A DNA stretch of 64,000 nucleotides, from the NCBI GenBank assembly GCA_964584785.1, contig CAZPBY010000038.1:1-64000 (forward strand), given 5' to 3'. Below the pieces are notes generated by a model. The model did not search any database. It was not told where the DNA came from and saw only the letters and a program-made list of their open reading frames with translations. Numbering within the stretch: position 1 is the stretch's first letter; each line of letters starts with the position of its first letter. The position numbers and the translations under genes are program-made. This document shows, piece by piece, positions 8,345 through 16,013 of the stretch. This DNA is from JAHFTY01 sp964584785 (lineage in GTDB: Bacteria; Acidobacteriota; Terriglobia; 20CM-2-55-15).

Positions 8345-9520
8345 TCAGATCCTTTCGAATATGGCTGCTGCGCCCATGCCGCCGCCGACGCACATCGTCA
8401 CTATGCCGTAGCGTGAACCGCGGCGTTGCATTTCGTGCAGCAGTGTGGCGGTCAGTTTCGCGCCGGTGCATCCCAGCGGATGGCCAAGCGCGATCGCACC
8501 GCCATTGACGTTGACTTTCGTGCGGTCGATGCCGAGCTGCCGGATCACGGCGAGCGACTGCACGGCAAACGCCTCGTTCAGTTCGATCAGGTCGATATGG
8601 TTCAATGTGAGACCGGCTCGCTGTAACACTTTCGGTATCGCTTCGACCGGGCCGATCCCCATGATTTCCGGCCGGACCCCTGCAGTGGCAAACGCCACAA
8701 ATCGAGCCAGAGGTTTTAAACCCAGCGCGGCAGCTTTATTTTCGGACATGACGATGGCTGCGGCGGCCCCGTCGCTCATTTGCGACGAGTTGCCGGCCGT
8801 GACGCTGCCGTCGGCTTTGAAGGCCGGCCTGAGGCGGTGAAGCGCGTCCATCGACGTGTCTTCGCGCGGTCCTTCATCGGTTTCAAAGATCGTCGATTGC
8901 TTGTGACGCTTCGAGTTTTCGAGAACCGTGTGTTCGATGGATAACGGAACGATTTCATCTCTGAAACGGCCGTTCTTAATCGCCTCGAGAGCCTTTTTGT
9001 GGCTCTCCAAAGCAAACGCGTCTTGTTCTTCGCGCGGGATCTTGAATTCGGATGCAAGGTTTTCCGCGGTCAGGCCCATGCTGAGATAGGTGTCGGGATT
9101 GGTGTCGACCAGTGTCGGGTTGGGCGAAATTTTGTTTCCGCCCATCGGAATCATGCTCATGGATTCGGTTCCGCCCGCCAGGATGCAATCCGCGGATCCG
9201 CCGGCAATACGATCCGCCGCGAACGCGATCGACTGAAGGCCGGAAGCGCAGAACCGGTTCAGCGTCATCGCGGGAACGGTGTAGGGAAGACCCGCACGGA
9301 ATGCCGCGACACGCGCGACGTTCATGCCTTGTTCGGCCTCGGGCATCGCGCAACCCATAAGGATGTCGTCGATCTGATCGGGCGCCAGACCGGGAGCGCG
9401 CTCGATCGCGGCCTTCATCGCGGCAGCGGCGAGATCGTCGGGCCGGGTGGCGGAGAGGGTCCCTTTGGGCGCTTTACCGACGGCGGTTCGAACTGCGGAG
9501 ACAATGAATGCTGAAGGCAT
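8345..9520 (-). CDS. fadA: Acetyl-CoA acyltransferase (3-ketoacyl-CoA thiolase)
   Basis: A 391-residue thiolase that cleaves 3-ketoacyl-CoA to acetyl-CoA and a shortened acyl-CoA, the last step of each beta-oxidation cycle. The nucleophile Cys91 lies in NRFCASGLQS. The C-terminal motifs NEAFAVQSL, GGAIALGHPLGCTGAK (catalytic His) and CVGGGMG (second catalytic Cys) are all intact. The length is standard. It stands between fadN and fadE in the same direction, but the 245 bp gap to fadN is filled by a long palindromic element, so its expression may not simply follow fadN. Confidence 0.95.
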   Translation of the reverse strand: MPSAFIVSAVRTAVGKAPKGTLSATRPDDLAAAAMKAAIERAPGLAPDQIDDILMGCAMPEAEQGMNVARVAAFRAGLPYTVPAMTLNRFCASGLQSIAFAADRIAGGSADCILAGGTESMSMIPMGGNKISPNPTLVDTNPDTYLSMGLTAENLASEFKIPREEQDAFALESHKKALEAIKNGRFRDEIVPLSIEHTVLENSKRHKQSTIFETDEGPREDTSMDALHRLRPAFKADGSVTAGNSSQMSDGAAAAIVMSENKAAALGLKPLARFVAFATAGVRPEIMGIGPVEAIPKVLQRAGLTLNHIDLIELNEAFAVQSLAVIRQLGIDRTKVNVNGGAIALGHPLGCTGAKLTATLLHEMQRRGSRYGIVTMCVGGGMGAAAIFERI

Positions 9521-9530
9521 AATAATCTTC

Positions 9531-9749
9531 GCACGCCGGAGGCGTGTCAGGAATTTAGCCGGGGGTAAGCGAGCGCCAGCGAGTCCACCCCCGGTTGCTT
9601 ACAACCCAAACCAATCCGCACCCCAGCGGGGTGCGAGGAATCCCAGCACCCTTCCAGGGTGCGGTTCGGTGGCTGAGTAGTCCGGGGGTACGCGCACAAA
9701 AAACGTGCGCTTACCCCCCGGCTAAATTCCTGACACGCCTCCGGCGTGC
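9531..9749. repeat. Palindromic element with 40-bp inverted ends inside fad operon
   Basis: The left arm 9531-9570 and right arm 9709-9749 are inverted copies (GCACGCCGGAGGCGTGTCAG... mirrored by ...CTGACACGCCTCCGGCGTGC) with a single-base length difference in a G/C run. The interior holds smaller hairpins (GCACCCCAGCGGGGTGC near 9618; CACCCTTCCAGGGTG near 9648). No open frame. The form is that of a MITE or a REP-type composite element. It fills nearly the whole space between fadN and fadA. Confidence 0.75.
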
Positions 9750-9765
9750 AACCCCTCCTTGAAAC

Positions 9766-11937
9766 TTAGTTCCTCAATACCTTTCCTCTCTTCAACAAAT
9801 GTTCCATACGGGCCAACGTGTTCGGCTGGCCGCACAGCGAAACGAATGCTTCGCGCTCGAGGTCCAGGAAATACTGTTCCGGCGCGGTTGTTGGCCGCGT
9901 CACGTCGCCGCCGCACAGGATGAACACGAGTTTGCGGGCGATCAGAGACTCGTACTCGGTGATATGACCGCCCTTTTGCATCAGATGAATCCCCAGTTTG
10001 AGCTCCGCCGCCGCCGGCTCACCCAGCACGGGCAAATCCACCGGAACAGGCGGATGATAGCCGGTGGACACCATTTCGAGAACAGCCTGTTTCGCGTCGT
10101 GTATCAGGCGATCGGAATTCATCGTTATCCCGTCCGCCGGGCGTAGATACAACAGTCGCCGTGCATCCTCCCCGCTCGACGACACTTTCGCCAGGCCGAT
10201 GTTCCGAAAGACATCGCGAAGCTGAGTGTGGCCGCGGCCAAGCATCTCAGTAGTGCCGCCGCCCGCCGGAATCAATCCTGCCCCCACCTCCACCAGGCCG
10301 ATATACGTTTCCGCCGCGGCTTGCACGCGCGCGGCGGAGATAGCAAATTCGCATCCGCCGCCGAGCGTCAAGCCGAACGGAGCGGCGACAACGGGCTTCG
10401 GGTTGTATTTGATCGCCCGAGTCGCGCGCTGGAACGTCCGGACCATAATATCGATTTCCTCCCAGTTGCCTTCCACAGCCTCCATCAGCACCAGCATGAT
10501 GTTGGCGCCAGCCGAAAAGTGCGGCCCCTGGTTTCCGATGACGAGCCCCTGGAAGTTGGCGTTCACTTCATCCAACGCGGTGTGCAGCATTGCGATGATA
10601 TCGCCGCCGATCGTGTTCATTTTCGAGTGAAACTCGAGACAAGCCACGCCGTCGCCAAGATCGCGGAGCGTCGCGCCGGCATTGCTCCCGATCGTGCGTT
10701 GATTCTTTAAGACGACAAACCCGGCGGGAAGAGACGCCGCGGTCGCCCGGAGCGCCTCGACGACGGGCTGGGGCGCCTGGTGAATCGCGTCCCACAACTC
10801 GAACGGGCCCATTTCCCACGCAAAGCCCCACTGCATCGCACGATCGACGGCGGCGTGGCTGTCGGAGATCTCCGGAATTCGCGCCGCCGCGTACTCGAAT
10901 GTCGACAGCAGGAGTGTCCTGATGAATTCGCCGCTGCGATCGCGCACCTGAAACAGTTGAGCGATCCGATCCGGCAGAGCTTCGACGTTCGATACCATGT
11001 CGAGAGCCGGAAATGCCGCCCGGCGCTGCGGCCGGTACTCGAGCGTTTGTGGATCGACCGCCAGGATCTCGTCGCCGGTTTTCTTGTAGAAGCCGCAGCC
11101 GGTTTTCGCTCCCAGCATCTTCCGCTCGATCATGCGCGCGATGAATTCCGGCAACCGGAACGCCTCGCGCTCGGGATCATGCCCGGCATTCTCGTAGATG
11201 TTTTTCGCGACGTGGGCGAATATGTCGAGGCCGACCATGTCCATGGTGCGGAACGTCGCGGTTTTGGGACGTCCGATGAGCGGGCCGGTCAGGCGATCCA
11301 CCTCCTCGATCGTGAACCCGAACTCCTGCATCAGAGCGATCGTGCGAAGCGCGGCATAGAGGCCAATGCGATTGGCAATGAAGTTGGGCGTGTCGTTCGC
11401 TCGTACGATGCCTTTTCCGAGCATCACGGTGGCGAAGTGCTCGAAGTCGCGCAACGCGACAGGGTCGGTATCGGGAGTCGCGATGACCTCGAGCAGTTTC
11501 ATGTATCGCGGCGGATTGAAGAAGTGCGTGCCGAACCAGTGCCGCCGAAAATCCTCCGAACGGTCCTTCGCCAGACCGGCGACGCTGAGGCCTGAGGTAT
11601 TCGTCGTCATGAATGACCCGGGCTTTCGTACGGCGTCAACACGTTCGAGCAGCGATCTCTTGATCGACGCATCCTCGACCACCGCTTCGATCGTCCAGTC
11701 GGAGTCCGCAAGCATCGATAGCTGGCCGTCGAATGTGCCCGTCTCGATTTGACGGATGAGTTCGGGAACGAAGAGCGGCGCCGGTGACGCCTTCTCGAGC
11801 CCGCGCAAACCGCGATCCGCAAGCTCTTTCGTCACGTCGAGCAGCAGCACCGGGAATCCGCTGTTCGCCAGATGCGCCGCGATTTGCGCGCCCATGGTGC
11901 CCGCTCCGAGCACTGCTGTTTTTCGAATGATCCTCAT
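9766..11937 (-). CDS. fadN: 3-hydroxyacyl-CoA dehydrogenase/enoyl-CoA hydratase fusion
   Basis: Bifunctional beta-oxidation enzyme of 723 residues. Domain order is dehydrogenase first (Rossmann GAGTMGAQIAAHLANSGFPVLLLD at residues 10-35; HFFNPPRYMKLLEVI; NTPNFIANRIG) and hydratase last (GPHFSAGANIMLVL, PVVAAPFGLTLGGGCEFA, GLIPAGGGTTEML). This is the reverse of E. coli FadB and matches FadN of Bacillus-type fadNAE operons, which also supports the names of the two downstream genes. The hydratase part keeps the oxyanion-hole glycines and a Glu in the VEVGAGLIP segment. It hydrates enoyl-CoA and oxidises the resulting 3-hydroxyacyl-CoA with NAD. It is the first gene of the operon. Confidence 0.94.
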   Translation of the reverse strand: MRIIRKTAVLGAGTMGAQIAAHLANSGFPVLLLDVTKELADRGLRGLEKASPAPLFVPELIRQIETGTFDGQLSMLADSDWTIEAVVEDASIKRSLLERVDAVRKPGSFMTTNTSGLSVAGLAKDRSEDFRRHWFGTHFFNPPRYMKLLEVIATPDTDPVALRDFEHFATVMLGKGIVRANDTPNFIANRIGLYAALRTIALMQEFGFTIEEVDRLTGPLIGRPKTATFRTMDMVGLDIFAHVAKNIYENAGHDPEREAFRLPEFIARMIERKMLGAKTGCGFYKKTGDEILAVDPQTLEYRPQRRAAFPALDMVSNVEALPDRIAQLFQVRDRSGEFIRTLLLSTFEYAAARIPEISDSHAAVDRAMQWGFAWEMGPFELWDAIHQAPQPVVEALRATAASLPAGFVVLKNQRTIGSNAGATLRDLGDGVACLEFHSKMNTIGGDIIAMLHTALDEVNANFQGLVIGNQGPHFSAGANIMLVLMEAVEGNWEEIDIMVRTFQRATRAIKYNPKPVVAAPFGLTLGGGCEFAISAARVQAAAETYIGLVEVGAGLIPAGGGTTEMLGRGHTQLRDVFRNIGLAKVSSSGEDARRLLYLRPADGITMNSDRLIHDAKQAVLEMVSTGYHPPVPVDLPVLGEPAAAELKLGIHLMQKGGHITEYESLIARKLVFILCGGDVTRPTTAPEQYFLDLEREAFVSLCGQPNTLARMEHLLKRGKVLRN

Positions 11938-12044
11938 AAATGCCGTTCGTCGCCCATTTTTTGTAGTTCGTCCGATGCCGGTTTGCGTGAAGTCAGGCGG
12001 TCCCTAAAGTTAGATCATCACATATTTGAGGAGGGATAGAAGAA

Positions 12045-12878
12045 ATGACGAAATGGTTTTGGGTTTTTTTGCTGCCGCTGACGCTGGCCGTGGTGACTTC
12101 AACCGCTACCACTCAGGACGCGAATTCGCTGGCGATCAAGGGCCACTCGACCTTTGTCGAAGTCCTCGGAGGCGATGAAGCGAAACTCGGCGACGCGATC
12201 AAGCTGATGGAGGAGGCGCGGGAGCTGGACCCGGCAAACACGTCGAACCTCTATAACCTCGGCCGGGTCTACTTCTATGACTCGGTGACGAAGGGAAACA
12301 GGGAATCGGCCGTCAAAGCCGAGCGCATCATCGCGAAGCTACAGGAACTCAAGCCGGCCGACACACGAGCGTTGTCCTTCCACGGGTCGGTGCTGACGTT
12401 CCTCAGTGGCGGATCGGATATCGGCATGTTCATGAAAGGCGCCCAGGAAATGAAGTCGGCAATCGAGAAGGATCCGAAGAATATCAACAACCGTATCGTG
12501 CTGGCGCTGACGTCCACGAATTTCCCCCCGCAGGCGCTGGCCGCCATGGGGAACTACGACAATCTCCAGGACCTGGAATTCGTTCGAGACGCCTTCAACG
12601 GCCAGAACTTTTATTACGCTCCGCATGCGGACGTGATGATGAAGGCGTTTGTCGGGGAAGCGTATCGCCGGAAGGGCGACCTGGCGAAGGCCCGCGAAAA
12701 TTACTCTGCCGCCCTGGCGGTGGCGCAGCCCACGAAGGCAGGGGACAAGGCCGGGCGGGAAATCATCGATGCCGCGATTCGGCTGAGTATGAATGGCGGA
12801 GAGAAGCCGCTTGCGAGCGGGGCTTTGTCCGGGTGTCATTCATGTCATCTGAATGCACCGGAGAAGCTGCTGCGATAG
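12045..12878 (+). CDS. Exported TPR protein ending in a haem c motif
   Basis: A 277-residue protein with a signal peptide (residues 1-24), helical TPR-like repeats over about 30-245 (LMEEARELDPANTSNLYNLGRVYF; AIEKDPKNINNRIVLAL; GEAYRRKGDLAKARENYSAAL) and, in the last 15 residues, CHSCH, a CxxCH covalent haem c site (Cys264, Cys267, His268). The start ATG follows GAGGAGGG. The haem motif at the very end is unusual. It could be a true one-haem electron-transfer tail or a structural metal site. A 16-bp perfect hairpin follows the gene, and a LytS-type kinase starts 90 bp on. Function unknown; a periplasmic scaffold or redox role is inference. Confidence 0.75.
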   Translation: MTKWFWVFLLPLTLAVVTSTATTQDANSLAIKGHSTFVEVLGGDEAKLGDAIKLMEEARELDPANTSNLYNLGRVYFYDSVTKGNRESAVKAERIIAKLQELKPADTRALSFHGSVLTFLSGGSDIGMFMKGAQEMKSAIEKDPKNINNRIVLALTSTNFPPQALAAMGNYDNLQDLEFVRDAFNGQNFYYAPHADVMMKAFVGEAYRRKGDLAKARENYSAALAVAQPTKAGDKAGREIIDAAIRLSMNGGEKPLASGALSGCHSCHLNAPEKLLR

Positions 12879-12915
12879 AATCGCGCGAGAAGACCATTGC
12901 AATTGGGGATTGAAG

Positions 12916-12964
12916 TTTGTGCATTGAAAATCGGCAATGAGAATTTTCAATGCACAAATTTTTT
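12916..12964 (+). terminator. Perfect 16-bp hairpin plus T-run before lytS-like gene
   Basis: Arms 12916-12931 and 12943-12958 are perfect complements around an 11-base loop, followed by TTTTTTT. This looks like an intrinsic terminator for the TPR gene. It ends only about 5 bases before the ATG of the kinase gene, so read-through would place the stem over the kinase's ribosome site. It may therefore also act as an attenuator. Confidence 0.7.
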
Positions 12965-12968
12965 CTGT

Positions 12969-14801
12969 ATGACGCTGCATCAGGCACATCTCATTGCCTT
13001 CGCCGCGGGCTCCGTCATTCACGGCGTCCAGTCTATCCTTGTCTTAAAACTGAGAGGCCAGCGGACGATACCGGGACGGGAAGTCCAGGAGGGAATCGCG
13101 ATTTGCGGGCTGGCGTTCTTCTGGCAGTTCGGCAATCTCTGGCGCGAACTGGCGTTGACTTTCCACTATTCGAATGGTTCCGCACTCTATGAGATCGGCA
13201 ACGTCACGCGTGCGACCGTGCTGCTGGGCTTTCCGCTGCTCTTCAGTTACACCATCGCGAGCATTCCCAGCGAGTCCAGAATCGCGCGCGCTCTCATCAA
13301 AACCGGAGGGTGGCTGCGGTATCCGTTGATGGCATTTCTCGCGATCTCCCTGGTTTCGATAGCGGCGATTTATGTCAAGCGCGTACCGCCGATCGATCCT
13401 GACAACGCCGAACTGGCCACTCTCAACATCATGCTCTTCTATTTCATGCTGTTCGTCGCGGTCGGCTGGATCAATACGAGACTCGCCGCCGCTTTAGGGA
13501 GACGCCGCGCGACGCGTGCGAACCGCGCCGGGACGATCGCCGCGGTTGTGGCCTTTGGCGCATTTGTCCTGATGCTGACGGGAGGAATCAGCCGCAATCG
13601 CGGATGGATCGATCTGGCCGCGATGATGACGTCCGTTCCATTCACGGTTTCGGCGGCGTACCGCTACTACCAGTTTCCGTTCATGGATGGTTTTCTGCGC
13701 GACGTGATCACCGGCACCGTGATGTTGACCATCTTTTGCGCGGGTCTCAGCTTGGGTTTCAGATCTTCGGACATGCTGCCTTTGTGGACGGCGACGCTTG
13801 CGTTGTCCTTGGCGTTTGCGAAAGCTCCGATTTCCAGATGGGTGGATCGTCGTTTTCTGGGATACACCGAGTCCGTTGAAGAACAGGAAGAGCGAATCGC
13901 CAATGCCATCCGCGGGCTCAGCCAGCTATCCGAGTTCGGGGCGCGGGTGTCCGAGATTTTGAGGAACGAACTCGAAGCGGACTGGGTTTCGATCGACGAA
14001 CAGCCCAGGCCCGACGTGGTGTCCGAGTTTCCGATTCCCGGCTCGCCTTCGATGCGGCTTTCGCTCGGACCGAGACGAGGCGCGCGATCGTATATGAGCC
14101 GCCAGCTTCAGTTGGCAAGGCGAGCGGTCTTCGAGCTGACCGCGCAACGCCATCTTCTGCGCGAACACGAGCTGCGCGAAAGTACGGCGCGCGCGCAGAT
14201 GCAGGCGCTGCAGGCCCAGATCAATCCTCATTTTTTATTCAACACGTTGAACGTGCTGGCGAACCTCATCCATACGAATCCGGAGAAGGCGGAGCACGTC
14301 ACCGAGGACCTCGCCGAGATTTTTCGATATGCGCTCGAGTCGACGCAGCGGGATCGGGTTCGGCTCGATGATGAGCTGCGATTTCTCGAGGCGTACCTGG
14401 AAATCGAACGAACACGATTCGAGAATCGACTGTCGTACAGCTTCGATATTCAACCCTCACTTCGATCGCTGCGCATTCCTCCGATGATTCTGCAGCCGCT
14501 GGTCGAGAATGCGGTTCGTCACGGAATCAGTCCAAAACGTGAAGGCGGCAATGTGCGCATCATTGCGAGCTCGGTCGCGGAACGAGTGATCGTCAGCATC
14601 GAGGACACCGGCGCGGGGATCGGAAGCCCGTCCGCCGGAAGCGATAAAACCCACCGCGGCAGCGGAATCGGCCTCGCGAATGTGCGCCAGCGACTGGCGC
14701 ACGTTTACGGAGACACGGCCACGATTGAGCTCGAATCGCTCTCGGCCGGCGGAACCCGCGCGGTCCTCAGACTTCCGCAGCACGCCGGAGTGCCCGCGTG
14801 A
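12969..14801 (+). CDS. LytS/YehU-type sensor histidine kinase
   Basis: Integral-membrane kinase of about 610 residues. I chose ATG 12969 because the first hydrophobic helix begins there; an in-frame ATG at 12897 would translate through the hairpin. Residues 1-285 hold about seven membrane segments. A GAF-like region of about 120 residues follows (LGFRSS... to RRAVFEL). The His_kinase core has phospho-acceptor His421 in QINPHFLFN, then the HATPase box (LVENAVRHGI, DTGAGIG, GSGIGLANVRQRL). It overlaps the next gene (GTGA), so kinase and LytTR regulator are translationally coupled. The signal is unknown. No Shine-Dalgarno sequence is visible, since the upstream bases are the hairpin's T-run. Confidence 0.88.
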   Translation: MTLHQAHLIAFAAGSVIHGVQSILVLKLRGQRTIPGREVQEGIAICGLAFFWQFGNLWRELALTFHYSNGSALYEIGNVTRATVLLGFPLLFSYTIASIPSESRIARALIKTGGWLRYPLMAFLAISLVSIAAIYVKRVPPIDPDNAELATLNIMLFYFMLFVAVGWINTRLAAALGRRRATRANRAGTIAAVVAFGAFVLMLTGGISRNRGWIDLAAMMTSVPFTVSAAYRYYQFPFMDGFLRDVITGTVMLTIFCAGLSLGFRSSDMLPLWTATLALSLAFAKAPISRWVDRRFLGYTESVEEQEERIANAIRGLSQLSEFGARVSEILRNELEADWVSIDEQPRPDVVSEFPIPGSPSMRLSLGPRRGARSYMSRQLQLARRAVFELTAQRHLLREHELRESTARAQMQALQAQINPHFLFNTLNVLANLIHTNPEKAEHVTEDLAEIFRYALESTQRDRVRLDDELRFLEAYLEIERTRFENRLSYSFDIQPSLRSLRIPPMILQPLVENAVRHGISPKREGGNVRIIASSVAERVIVSIEDTGAGIGSPSAGSDKTHRGSGIGLANVRQRLAHVYGDTATIELESLSAGGTRAVLRLPQHAGVPA

Positions 14802-15535
14802 AGCGCCGGGCATTGGTGGTCGACGACGAACGAGAAGCGCGCCGGCGCCTGATTCGCTTGCTCGGCGAGCATGCGGATCGAATCGAAGTCGCCGGTGAGG
14901 CCGAAGATGGTGCATACGCTGTCGAGCAGATCGAAAAGCTCGAACCCGACATCGTCTTTCTCGACATCGAGATGCCCGGCCTGGACGGATTCGGCGTGCT
15001 CGATTCACTCAGCGAGGACGACTGGCCCACCGTCATTTTCACAACCGCCTATGGACACTACGCGACGCGCGCTTTCGATGTGCATGCGCTCGATTATCTG
15101 TTGAAGCCGATCAACCGGAAACGTCTCGCGGAATGCCTCGAGCGGATCGACCAGACAAGCGCGCCGGCCCATCGCAAGCAACTGGAGGGCGCGCGTCGTG
15201 ACGGCCGCCGCCTCGATCGATTGCTCGCGCGTTCGGGTCAGAAGATGATCGTGATCCAGGTGATGGATGTGATCGCGTTCGAGTCGGAGGACCGGCTGGT
15301 GTTTGCGCGCACCGCTGCAGGACGGCCCGTCTTGAACATCACGATGAAGGAGCTGGAGGATCGTCTCGATCCCGCGGTTTTCTGCCGCGTCCACAAACAA
15401 GCGATCGTGCAGCTGTCTTATGCCCGGGAAATCCATTCACTCGCCGGCGGTCACTATCTGCTGCGTCTTTCCGACGGATCCGAAGTCCAGATCGGCCGCA
15501 ACTATGCTCGAGAGTTCCGGTCACGATTTGGTTGA
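14798..15535 (+). CDS. LytTR-family response regulator
   Basis: A 245-residue regulator. Residues 3-120 form a receiver domain (VVDDERE acidic pocket, phospho-acceptor Asp56 in VFLDIEMPG, Thr in IFTTAYG, Lys in LLKPINR). Residues 145-245 form a LytTR DNA-binding domain (DVIAFESEDRLVFART; FCRVHKQAIVQL; LLRLSDGSEVQIGRNY). The start is a GTG overlapping the kinase stop by 4 bases. It works with the kinase just upstream. LytTR proteins usually bind direct repeats upstream of a few target genes; targets are not identifiable here. Confidence 0.92.
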   Translation: MKRRALVVDDEREARRRLIRLLGEHADRIEVAGEAEDGAYAVEQIEKLEPDIVFLDIEMPGLDGFGVLDSLSEDDWPTVIFTTAYGHYATRAFDVHALDYLLKPINRKRLAECLERIDQTSAPAHRKQLEGARRDGRRLDRLLARSGQKMIVIQVMDVIAFESEDRLVFARTAAGRPVLNITMKELEDRLDPAVFCRVHKQAIVQLSYAREIHSLAGGHYLLRLSDGSEVQIGRNYAREFRSRFG

Positions 15536-15552
15536 GAGTCGCATCACGAAGC

Positions 15553-15757
15553 GAATTCCCCTCCTTCGTTAAGGAGGAGTGGACGCGACCACCAATAAAA
15601 CGTCGCGAAGCCACCTTTGAAGGGAGCGGACGGGGTGGTTGGTTCAGCCACCGATTATCGGATGTTGAACGAACCACCCCGTCTGCGCACCGCTGAGGAT
15701 GCTGCGCGGCATTTCATTAATGTGCGCAGACACCCCTCCTTAGCCAAGGAGGGGAAT
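15553..15757. repeat. Palindromic intergenic element, CCCCTCC-ended, copy B
   Basis: The ends AATTCCCCTCCTT and AAGGAGGGGAATT are inverted, each with its own small hairpin. The core carries GGGGTGGTTGGTTC opposite GAACGAACCACCCC. The architecture matches the element at 6314-6509, though the sequence between the conserved blocks differs. It lies after the LytTR regulator gene. No coding potential. Confidence 0.6.
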
Positions 15758-16007
15758 TTCGCTTCTTCGACGTTTCTGTCCGAATTTCAAACTGAGACAC
15801 TACCCCTTCTTGCAACATTTGCCTCGTGAGGAACCATAAAGCCGGCGGTCACAGACCGCCGCTACAGCAGACGTAGTACCCAGTTATCACCCTTTTTGTG
15901 CAAAAGCCGTGAGGATGTAACGAGGATGCGCCGGATTCGGCCTAAGTAAATCTTAATATCGTCTTTGACTTCCTTACGCTCCGCTGCGTATCTTGGCAGG
16001 TTGAGCC
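15758..16007. other. Intergenic stretch with small palindrome
   Basis: No gene is seen. A perfect 8-bp stem with 3-base loop, CGGCGGTC-ACA-GACCGCCG, lies at 15843-15861. The rest is ordinary sequence and presumably holds the promoter of the permease gene, but I see no convincing -35/-10 pair. Confidence 0.5.
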
Positions 16008-16013
16008 TTGTTC

